This document shows positions 1 through 5,241 of a stretch of DNA of 5,241 bases, piece after piece. Source of the DNA: Clostridia bacterium. Its GTDB lineage: Bacteria; Bacillota; Clostridia; Oscillospirales; QAMX01. The position numbers and the translations under genes are program-made. Every line of letters starts with the position of its first letter. The stretch's first letter is position 1. The stretch spans positions 1 through 5,241 of the forward strand of contig JAFYLV010000064.1 in NCBI GenBank assembly GCA_017556885.1. Direction: 5' to 3'. The notes under the pieces are model-generated. The model did no database searches. It worked only from the letters and a program-made list of their open reading frames with translations, and was not told where the DNA came from.

Positions 1-1159
1 GCATCTCCTCGGGAGTAATAAACTTACCGAAGGAGGACGCAATCTCGTCACCGAGACGTACCCAGGCAAGGCCGCCGGCACGGTAGGTCTTGACAAACTC
101 GGTGAGCTTGTCGATCTCCTTGCGGGAGAAGGCCTCGTAACCGCCCTTGACGGTGATACCACGCACGGAGCCACCGGTGGAAAGTGCAGAGGCAAAGACG
201 CGGAACTGGCAGTCCTTCAGCACCTCACCGAGATCCTGAAGTTCCATACCGAATCGGATATCCGGCTTATCGGAGCCATAGCGCTCCATAGCTTCCTTCC
301 AGGTAAGGCGAGGCAGCGGGAGCTGCAGATCCTGACCAAGGATCTCCTTAAAGACACGGGCAAGGAAGCCCTCATTGACAGAAATCACATCATCCACATC
401 GACAAAGGACATCTCCAGGTCGATCTGGGTAAACTCAGGCTGACGGTCGGCACGCAGGTCCTCATCACGCATGCACTTGGTGATCTGCATATAGCGGTCA
501 AAGCCGGCAAGCATGAGCAGCTGCTTGTACTGCTGGGGAGACTGAGGCAGCGCATAGAACTTGCCGGGATGGACGCGGCTGGGCACGACGTAGTCACGGG
601 CACCCTCAGGGGTGGACTTGGTAAGAATGGGAGTCTCGATCTCACAGAAACCGTTGTCCGCAAAGTACTCACGGGTCAACTGGGTGAGTTTGTGGCGCAG
701 GCGGAGGATGCGCTGCATATCCGGGCGGCGCAGGTCGAGATAGCGGTATTTCAGGCGAAGCATCTCATTGACCTGACTGTCCTCAACGATCTCGAAAGGA
801 GTCGTCTTGGCCTGCGCAAAGACCTTCATCTCCGTTGCCAGAACCTCGATCTCACCGGTAGGCAGATCCGGATTGATGGCACCTTCACCGCGGCTGCGGA
901 CGGTACCGCGAACAGCAATGGTATACTCCGTACGGAGGGCAAATGCCTTCTCAAAAAGTTCTGCATAGAGGGACTGGTCGAAAGTACACTGCAGAATACC
1001 GGTGTAATCGCGCAGATCCACAAAAATGAGACCACCAAGGTTACGGGTTCTTCCGACCCAACCCATAACAGTGACCTCACGGCCGATGTCAGCAGTGGTA
1101 AGGGCGGTGCAAAGATGGGTTCTCTTCCATCCGCCAAGGGTTTCGTTTCCGATCTTCAT
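1..1159 (-). CDS. aspS: Aspartyl-tRNA synthetase, bacterial type (partial, C-terminus outside window)
   Basis: Class II aminoacyl-tRNA synthetase that charges tRNA-Asp with aspartate in the cytoplasm. 386 codons are visible, against about 590 residues usual for bacterial AspRS; the 3' part runs off the left edge. Residues about 1-110 form the OB-fold anticodon-binding domain (GWVGRTRNLGGLIF at 33-46). The catalytic domain follows, with the flipping loop STPEGARDYVVPSR at about 182-195, SPQQYKQLL at 207-215, and motif 2 CMRDEDLRADRQPEFTQID at 229-247, whose Arg231 should contact ATP. The bacterial GAD insertion begins near residue 290. Motif 3 lies outside the window. The ATG at 1159 follows AAGGAG (1171-1176) by 10-11 nt. 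It lies 43 bp after hisS with no terminator or promoter between, so the two are very probably cotranscribed. Leu41 and Gly93 bear on tRNA discrimination; see findings. Confidence 0.97.
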   Translation of the reverse strand, partial: MKIGNETLGGWKRTHLCTALTTADIGREVTVMGWVGRTRNLGGLIFVDLRDYTGILQCTFDQSLYAELFEKAFALRTEYTIAVRGTVRSRGEGAINPDLPTGEIEVLATEMKVFAQAKTTPFEIVEDSQVNEMLRLKYRYLDLRRPDMQRILRLRHKLTQLTREYFADNGFCEIETPILTKSTPEGARDYVVPSRVHPGKFYALPQSPQQYKQLLMLAGFDRYMQITKCMRDEDLRADRQPEFTQIDLEMSFVDVDDVISVNEGFLARVFKEILGQDLQLPLPRLTWKEAMERYGSDKPDIRFGMELQDLGEVLKDCQFRVFASALSTGGSVRGITVKGGYEAFSRKEIDKLTEFVKTYRAGGLAWVRLGDEIASSFGKFITPEEM

Positions 1160-1202
1160 AATTGCGATAACTCCTTATGTAAAATAAAGAATAATGTCCG
1201 AT

Positions 1203-2465
1203 TTAGTTGAGGACGGCTTTGATCTCATCCGCGTTCAGTCCGCAGGAGATCTTTTCGCCAGTGCGCATGTTTTTAAGCTCAATACGGCCCTCCGCAAGCT
1301 CGTTTCCGCCGATGACGGCAACAAACTGGGCGCCCGTCTTATCCGCATACTTCATCTGAGCCTTAAGCGATCTGGCTGCCGTATCCCGCTCACAGGCGAT
1401 ACCGGCCTTACGCAGTGTATGCACCAGGACCTGCACCGTCTCGTCCGCAGCAGGATCCGCACATGCAAGGAAGAGCTTGGTGGTCTCCGCGTCCGGGAAG
1501 GCGATTCCAAGGCTGTCCATGACCATCATGAGACGCTCGATACCGCTGCCAAAACCTAGGCCGGGCATGTCCGGTCCGCCAAGTTCACGGACGAGACCGT
1601 CATACCGTCCGCCACCGCAAACCGTGCCCTGGGCACCGATGTTTTCGGAGACAAACTCAAAAACCGTCTTGGTGTAGTAGTCAAGACCGCGAACAATATT
1701 GGGATCGATCTCAAAATCAATGCCCATAGCGGTAAGGTAATTCTGTACAGAACTGAAATGCTCACGGCATTCATCGCACAGATAATCCACACAGTGAGGA
1801 GCACCGGCGGCAATGGATTTGCAAATATCGGACTTGCAGTCGAGAATTCGCATGGGATTCTTCTCAAGTCTCGAAAGGCAGGTACCGCACAACTCGTCCT
1901 TGCGGGCGGAAAGGTACTCTTTCAATGCCGCGTGATATTCCTTACGGCAGACGGGGCAGCCGATGGAGTTGATATGCACCCGGATGTTGTGAATACCAAG
2001 GCGGGAAAGGAAGGTATCCGCAAGACCGATGACCTCCGCATCCTGCACAGGGCTCTTGGAGCCGAAAACCTCAACGCCAAACTGATGATGCTCACGCAGG
2101 CGGCCTGCCTGGGGCTTCTCATAGCGGAAGTTCGGGGCAATATAGAAGCACTTGAAGGGAAGCGTTCCCCCCGCAAGGCCGTGCTCAATAAAAGAGCGGG
2201 CCACAGAGGCAGTGCCTTCGGGACGGAGCGTAATGGAACGACCGCCCTTGTCCTCAAAGGTGTACATCTCCTTTTGAACCACGTCGGTGGTATCACCAAC
2301 GCCGCGCTGGAAAAGCTCTGTATGCTCAATGGTGGGGAAACGGATCTCACGGAAACCGAAGTCCGCCGCGCATCCGCGAAGCACCTTTTCAATATACTGC
2401 CATTTCACTGCCTCCGAGGGCAAAACGTCATGCGTTCCCTTGGGGGCCTGGATCATAACTGCCAT
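1203..2465 (-). CDS. hisS: Histidyl-tRNA synthetase
   Basis: Class II synthetase that attaches histidine to tRNA-His in the cytoplasm; works as a dimer in known family members. The 420 residues match the usual bacterial length. Visible signatures are the N-terminal PKGTHDVLP (8-16), motif 2 region TLRPEGTASVAR (79-90) with FRYEKPQAGRLREHHQFG (113-130), the histidine-specific motifs VRGLDYYTKTVFE (258-270) and GGGRYDG (284-290), and motif 3 GFGSGIERLM (304-313). Residues about 328-420 are the anticodon-binding domain. The start at 2465 is chosen because AGGAGA (2476-2481) lies 10 nt upstream; Met4 is less well placed. Residues 170-233 carry an unusual number of Cys pairs (CPVC, CGTC, LCDEC). 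It is the first gene of the hisS-aspS operon, an arrangement common in Bacillota, and is preceded by a consensus promoter at 2530-2558. Confidence 0.98.
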   Translation of the reverse strand: MAVMIQAPKGTHDVLPSEAVKWQYIEKVLRGCAADFGFREIRFPTIEHTELFQRGVGDTTDVVQKEMYTFEDKGGRSITLRPEGTASVARSFIEHGLAGGTLPFKCFYIAPNFRYEKPQAGRLREHHQFGVEVFGSKSPVQDAEVIGLADTFLSRLGIHNIRVHINSIGCPVCRKEYHAALKEYLSARKDELCGTCLSRLEKNPMRILDCKSDICKSIAAGAPHCVDYLCDECREHFSSVQNYLTAMGIDFEIDPNIVRGLDYYTKTVFEFVSENIGAQGTVCGGGRYDGLVRELGGPDMPGLGFGSGIERLMMVMDSLGIAFPDAETTKLFLACADPAADETVQVLVHTLRKAGIACERDTAARSLKAQMKYADKTGAQFVAVIGGNELAEGRIELKNMRTGEKISCGLNADEIKAVLN

Positions 2466-2487
2466 GAGGAAATCTTCTCCTATTCCC

Positions 2488-2510
2488 GAATGGATACACT
2501 ACACCCATTC
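2488..2510 (-). promoter_or_regulatory. Small hairpin in the hisS leader
   Basis: In the predicted hisS 5' leader the inverted repeat GAATGG/CCATTC encloses 11 nt, and the inside can add four more U-A or G-U pairs. It ends six bases upstream of the hisS Shine-Dalgarno (2476-2481). It has no following U tract, so it is not a terminator. It could stabilise the mRNA, shape ribosome access or be an operator; it could also be chance. No function is established. Confidence 0.35.
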
Positions 2511-2529
2511 TCACAATAATACTCATATC

Positions 2530-2558
2530 ATTATACGATTTTCTCCATATGTTGTCAA
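2530..2558 (-). promoter_or_regulatory. Consensus sigma-A promoter of hisS-aspS
   Basis: Read on the minus strand, the -35 hexamer is TTGACA (2553-2558) and the -10 is TATAAT (2530-2535), separated by exactly 17 nt: both boxes are perfect consensus. The predicted transcription start is near 2523, giving a leader of about 58 nt before the hisS ATG. The DNA just upstream of the -35 is AT-rich (about 2566-2584) and could act as an UP element. Such a promoter suggests strong constitutive expression. Confidence 0.88.
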
Positions 2559-2628
2559 GGACAGGTGTATTTATAATTTGTAAACAATCTGTTTTCTTCC
2601 TGTTTTTCCGATTCTTTACCTCCGCTTA

Positions 2629-2657
2629 TTGAACTTACGAAAAAGGTGGTGTATAAT
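2629..2657 (+). promoter_or_regulatory. Sigma-A-type promoter of the oxidoreductase gene
   Basis: TTGAAC (2629-2634, four of six matches to consensus) and a perfect TATAAT (2652-2657) are separated by 17 nt. The expected start is near 2664, giving a leader of about 43 nt. The leader begins with a weak 5-bp inverted repeat, CATAG (2664-2668) with CTATG (2680-2684). The site is back to back with the hisS promoter, the two -35 boxes being 70 nt apart, so the core promoters do not overlap. Confidence 0.8.
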
Positions 2658-2686
2658 TGTAGCCATAGGATACCCGACACTATGAA

Positions 2687-2694
2687 AAGGAAGG
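2687..2694 (+). promoter_or_regulatory. Ribosome binding site of the oxidoreductase gene
   Basis: AAGGAAGG lies 12 nt before the ATG at 2707, a slightly long spacing. An ATG at 2696 is too close to this site and out of frame, with a coding frame unlike the family. The 2707 start gives a protein whose Rossmann glycine motif begins at residue 7, as expected. Confidence 0.65.
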
Positions 2695-2706
2695 TATGAT
2701 AATTCT

Positions 2707-3873
2707 ATGGATATCGTACGGATCGGTATCATCGGTATCGGAAATATGGGCTCCAACCATATGAACAGTATCGAAGAGAAGCAGAATGTCCCCGGTGCAA
2801 AAGTCACTGCGGTCTGCGATCTTCGCCAGGAGCGCCTCGATATCGCCCGTGAAAAATACGGCGATAAGATGCAGTATTTCACCGATGCGGATGAAATGAT
2901 GAAAAGCGGCCTTATTGATGCCGTTATCATCGCCACCCCTCACTACGCGCATCCCGTTTATGCACTCAAAGCCCTGAAGGCCGGTCTTCACGTACTTTGC
3001 GAGAAGCCTGCCGGCGTCGATGCAAAGTCCGTCGCTGAGGTCAATGCATACGCAGAGTCCTGCAACCTCGTCTACGGGGTCATGTTCAACCAGCGCACAA
3101 ATCCCCTCTATCAGAAGCTTCGCGAAATGGTTCAGTCCGGTGAGCTTGGCGCCATCAAGCGCGTCAACTGGATCATCACCGACTGGTACCGTTCTCAGAG
3201 CTATTACGACTCCGGCGGATGGCGTGCCACCTGGTCCGGTGAGGGCGGCGGTGTTCTGATGAATCAGGATCCCCATCAGCTTGACCTGATGCAGTGGATC
3301 TTCGGAATGCCCAAGCGTGTACGTGCCTTTATGTACTACGGTAAGTTCCACAACATTGAGGTTGAGGACGATGTTACCGCCTATCTCGAGTACGAAAACG
3401 GCGCTACCGGTCTCTTCGTCACCGGTACCGGCGAGGCCCCCGGCACCAACCGTCTTGAGGTCTCCTGCGATATGGGTAAGGTCGTCGTTGAGAAGGGCGA
3501 GATCAAATTCTGGAAAAATGAGATGAGTGAACGCGAGTTCAACGCCACCTGGGATAAGGGCTTCGGCACTCCCAAGAACGAGCTCGTGATCCCCGAGGTC
3601 ACCGGCGAGAACCTGCAGCACACCGGCATTTTCCGCAACTGGGTCAATGCGATTCTGACCGGCTCTCCCCTCATGGCTCCCGGTGTTGAAGGCATCAACG
3701 GCGTTCGTCTTGCAAACGCCTTCTATGTATCCGCCTGGACCGATGCATGGGTCGATATGCCCGCAGATGAGGATCTTTATCTCAAGCTGCTCGAGGAGCG
3801 CAAGGCTGCCTCCACCGGCAAGACCGTTGCCGAGAAGACTCTCGACGTTGACGGAACCTACGGTAACAAATAA
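2707..3873 (+). CDS. Gfo/Idh/MocA-family NAD(P)-dependent oxidoreductase
   Basis: A 388-residue cytosolic dehydrogenase of the glucose-fructose oxidoreductase / inositol dehydrogenase / MocA family, which oxidise or reduce sugars, cyclitols and related alcohols with NAD(P). The N-terminal Rossmann domain shows GIIGIGNMG (7-15) for dinucleotide binding and an acidic CDLR (37-40) at the end of the second strand, which favours NAD over NADP. The family motif CEKPAG (98-103) holds the catalytic-site Lys100. The C-terminal alpha/beta domain has GGGVLMNQDPHQLDL (180-194), with His190 the likely catalytic residue and Asp193 the conserved partner. Length and domain order are typical. The substrate cannot be read from sequence and no transporter or sugar kinase lies beside it. 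It is transcribed alone, from its own promoter (2629-2657) to its own terminator (3892-3931), divergent from hisS. Codons end mostly in C or G, with CGC/CGT for Arg, consistent with good expression. Confidence 0.95.
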   Translation: MDIVRIGIIGIGNMGSNHMNSIEEKQNVPGAKVTAVCDLRQERLDIAREKYGDKMQYFTDADEMMKSGLIDAVIIATPHYAHPVYALKALKAGLHVLCEKPAGVDAKSVAEVNAYAESCNLVYGVMFNQRTNPLYQKLREMVQSGELGAIKRVNWIITDWYRSQSYYDSGGWRATWSGEGGGVLMNQDPHQLDLMQWIFGMPKRVRAFMYYGKFHNIEVEDDVTAYLEYENGATGLFVTGTGEAPGTNRLEVSCDMGKVVVEKGEIKFWKNEMSEREFNATWDKGFGTPKNELVIPEVTGENLQHTGIFRNWVNAILTGSPLMAPGVEGINGVRLANAFYVSAWTDAWVDMPADEDLYLKLLEERKAASTGKTVAEKTLDVDGTYGNK

Positions 3874-3891
3874 AAATCACACCTGAATATG

Positions 3892-3931
3892 GCGGGAGCC
3901 GGTCATTATGATCCGGCTCCCGCTATTTCTT
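3892..3931 (+). terminator. Rho-independent terminator of the oxidoreductase gene
   Basis: An 11-bp perfect GC-rich stem (3892-3902 with 3913-3923), extendable by a G-U and a U-A pair, has a 10-nt loop and is followed by a U-rich run (TATTTCTTT, 3924-3932). It starts 18 nt after the stop codon at 3871-3873. On the minus strand the next U run comes about 13 nt after the stem, so it should work mainly for plus-strand transcripts. The stem also encodes the last codons of the convergent lipoprotein gene, whose stop codon (3906-3908) sits in the loop. Confidence 0.88.
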
Positions 3932-4658
3932 TAACCGCAAGTTCGGGAAATGTATCATATCCTTCCGGCGGCTTCAGTTCGAACATATCGGTTGTATCAA
4001 AAAAAGTAATAACCGCCTGAAACTCCGTCGGACTCTCCCCCACCGTCAGGACATTGCATGTGATCTCACGGATCTCACCTTCGGATAACTCGATCACCAT
4101 TTCTCCGTCACCGAGCACGGGGATTCCGTTCGGGAAAAGCAAACCCAATCCACCCGCAGATTTTTCCAACATCGAATTCAACTCGCTGTCAAAAAGCCGG
4201 TATATCAGCAGCGTTCGCTCCTCTTCTACCTGAACCTCCGGTTCTGAAAGAAGTTCGGAGGCGGCCGGCAGCCGCATCCCGGCCAGCAGGCCGTCCATAC
4301 CGGTACCCGCAATGGGTATTCGCACACCTTCTCCGTCAATTGTTGCATAAACCCATTCTCCGTCTGAGTAGAAATCAACCGCCACCGTCTCACCGTTTGA
4401 CAAAAAACGTACATCTCCGCCCAAATGCCCGGCATTTCCCTGCAAGCCGTCCGCAAAAAGTTCCATCCTACCAAGATTTCCGGGCTCCGCCTCACTTCCG
4501 TCCTGCGGATCCAACGTCAACACAACTTGCAGATGCAGCCGATCGGATTTTGCCAGGTTTGCCGCAGCCTCCCGAATCAACTGCTCCGGCGACATGGCTT
4601 TCCGGCATCCGGATAACAAAAGGAGAATCGCAAAACATAACGAAAGAGTCCGTTTCAT
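3906..4658 (-). CDS. Secreted lipoprotein, LolA/LppX-like or DUF6612-like
   Basis: A 250-residue hypothetical lipoprotein. Residues 1-18 are a type II signal peptide: basic MKR, a hydrophobic stretch FAILLLL and the lipobox LSGC with Cys18 as the lipidated residue, so the mature protein should be tethered to the outer face of the membrane. After it, MSPEQLIREAAANLAKSDR (22-40) looks like the first helix of Firmicutes lipoproteins with a LolA/LppX-like half-barrel fold. The rest alternates as beta strands with Gly turns (for example GEWVYATIDGEGVRI, 100-114) and ends with a PPEGYDTFPEL segment typical of such proteins. These bind lipids or have unknown roles; no active site is visible. The ATG at 4658 is set by GAGGTGAT (4667-4674), 8 nt upstream. 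That site lies inside a terminator-like hairpin. The gene follows an unrecognised gene by 69 bp and converges on the oxidoreductase gene. Confidence 0.88.
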   Translation of the reverse strand: MKRTLSLCFAILLLLSGCRKAMSPEQLIREAAANLAKSDRLHLQVVLTLDPQDGSEAEPGNLGRMELFADGLQGNAGHLGGDVRFLSNGETVAVDFYSDGEWVYATIDGEGVRIPIAGTGMDGLLAGMRLPAASELLSEPEVQVEEERTLLIYRLFDSELNSMLEKSAGGLGLLFPNGIPVLGDGEMVIELSEGEIREITCNVLTVGESPTEFQAVITFFDTTDMFELKPPEGYDTFPELAVKEIAGAGS

Positions 4659-4709
4659 AAAAAAGCATCACCTCATCCACAGTATATCCGGAAATGAGGT
4701 GACGCTTTC
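4659..4709 (-). terminator. Intrinsic terminator overlapping the lipoprotein ribosome binding site
   Basis: Read on the minus strand, the arms at 4694-4709 and 4661-4676 pair over about 16 bp with two G-U pairs and no unpaired bases. The loop is 17 nt (4677-4693). The GC-containing core is followed at once by six U residues (4659-4664) that end at the lipoprotein start codon. The 3' arm contains the Shine-Dalgarno GAGGTGAT (4667-4674). It begins about 19 nt after the stop codon of the upstream gene, the normal place for a terminator. It should both end most upstream transcripts and hide the ribosome site in those that read through. The large loop and the A-U base of the stem lower certainty on its efficiency. 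Confidence 0.75.
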
Positions 4710-4727
4710 GTGTTATTATCTGTCAGT

Positions 4728-5241
4728 TTAGATACGTATCGGGCGCAGGATGCAAACACCGTCCGTCGGATTGATGACGTATTCGCCTGCATCTCCATCC
4801 ATAATCTTCGCATTTTCAACGGAGAGCGCATACTTTGCGCCGCGGTATTCATAATAGAGCATATTTCCGTCCCTGCGAATCTCCGCATTGGGCTTACCAG
4901 GACGAAAATGAAGTTTTTCGGCTTTAACCGAAACTTTTTCTTCGTCGAATACGACGTAGTCGTCCTTCCATCGGACGGTGAGCTCCCCCTCACCGGTCTT
5001 CTCTGCCGTAAAAGCCTCACCGGCTTCATCCAGGATGATACCGCAGGTTCGATCGGTCTTTTCCGTCCAGTTTTGGGTGTTCATCAAAGGCAAATTATCA
5101 TATACGGCATCAAACGTAGTGCAAACGTCATGCAGATAACGCTCCTCCACCCGTTCATCGAAGAGGAAGAAAGCGCGGATGCTGACGCGGCCCTCATGGC
5201 GGAAGATGTTTGCCATATAGTTCTCGCAGTCATAGTAGACC
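4728..5241 (-). CDS. Unrecognised protein, C-terminal part (5' end outside window)
   Basis: 170 residues are visible before the TAA at 4728-4730. The first ATG is at 5216, but the frame is open to the right edge and reads VYYDCENY before it, and no ribosome binding site precedes that ATG, so the real start probably lies outside the window. I do not recognise the family. The first part, about residues 9-60, looks alpha/beta with many aromatic and acidic residues (RAFFLFDERVEERYLHD). The second part, from about 75, alternates polar and hydrophobic residues with Gly or Asp turns (ELTVRWKDDYVVFDE, NMLYYEYRGAKYALSVENA), suggesting a beta sandwich or barrel. No signal peptide, membrane segment or catalytic motif is visible in this portion. 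It lies upstream of, and in the same direction as, the lipoprotein gene, with a terminator-like hairpin between them. Confidence 0.75.
   Translation of the reverse strand, partial: VYYDCENYMANIFRHEGRVSIRAFFLFDERVEERYLHDVCTTFDAVYDNLPLMNTQNWTEKTDRTCGIILDEAGEAFTAEKTGEGELTVRWKDDYVVFDEEKVSVKAEKLHFRPGKPNAEIRRDGNMLYYEYRGAKYALSVENAKIMDGDAGEYVINPTDGVCILRPIRI

Noticed and set aside
1160..1202. Possible promoter or terminator between hisS and aspS
   Set aside because: Only the aspS ribosome site is present; there is no inverted repeat with a U run and no paired -35/-10 boxes.
569..1210. Plus-strand open frame (213 codons) opposite aspS
   Set aside because: The minus-strand frame translates into AspRS motifs throughout, so this is a shadow.
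1758..2519. Plus-strand open frame (253 codons) opposite hisS
   Set aside because: Antisense shadow of hisS, with no family resemblance; it also runs across the hisS start region and leader.
2578..2592. Catabolite-repression (cre)-like site TTGTAAACAATCTGT between the divergent promoters
   Set aside because: It lacks the central CG and has a second mismatch to the cre consensus; it is only a weak TTGT/ACAA palindrome in AT-rich DNA.
2680..3621. Long minus-strand open frame (313 codons) opposite the oxidoreductase gene
   Set aside because: It lies antisense to a clear Gfo/Idh/MocA gene; its openness follows from the C/G-ending codon bias of the real gene, and it has no recognisable domain.
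4721..4726. CTGACA on the minus strand as a -35 box for the lipoprotein gene
   Set aside because: No -10-like hexamer lies 16-18 nt downstream; the nearest, TATACT at 4681-4686, is 34 nt away.
5214..5216. ATG at 5216 as the start of the right-hand gene
   Set aside because: No ribosome binding site precedes it and the frame continues open to the edge with plausible coding residues (VYYDCENY), so the gene is treated as partial.

Overview
The window looks like ordinary chromosomal DNA from a member of the Bacillota, most likely a moderately GC-rich gut-type clostridium (Oscillospiraceae or a related order). This rests on the hisS-aspS gene pair, a Cys-rich HisRS insertion like that of clostridial enzymes, strong AGGAGG-type ribosome binding sites, clean sigma-A promoters and a small lipoprotein of Firmicutes type. 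The species cannot be named from the sequence. No phage, transposon, CRISPR, rRNA or tRNA signals were seen.

Layout. From 2465 down to the left edge, on the minus strand, lies a hisS-aspS operon (histidyl- and aspartyl-tRNA synthetases, 43 bp apart; aspS runs off the left edge). It is driven by a perfect-consensus promoter at 2530-2558. Back to back with it, a second sigma-A-type promoter at 2629-2657 drives a single plus-strand gene (2707-3873) for a Gfo/Idh/MocA-family NAD(P)-dependent oxidoreductase, which ends at a strong intrinsic terminator (3892-3931). Converging on it from the right are two minus-strand genes: a partial, unrecognised gene (4728 to beyond the right edge) and a 250-residue secreted lipoprotein with a LolA/LppX-like or DUF6612-like appearance (3906-4658).

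The most interesting structure is the junction between the two right-hand genes. A long hairpin followed by six U residues looks like an intrinsic terminator, yet its 3' arm is the Shine-Dalgarno sequence of the lipoprotein gene and its U tract touches the start codon. The 5' arm therefore mimics the 3' tail of 16S rRNA. A second, milder overlap occurs at 3892-3923, where the oxidoreductase terminator is also the last codons of the convergent lipoprotein gene.

The genes do not form one pathway: a translation operon, a stand-alone sugar-type dehydrogenase unit and an envelope lipoprotein unit sit side by side. I found no convincing new multi-gene system; the regulatory overlaps are the parts worth checking.
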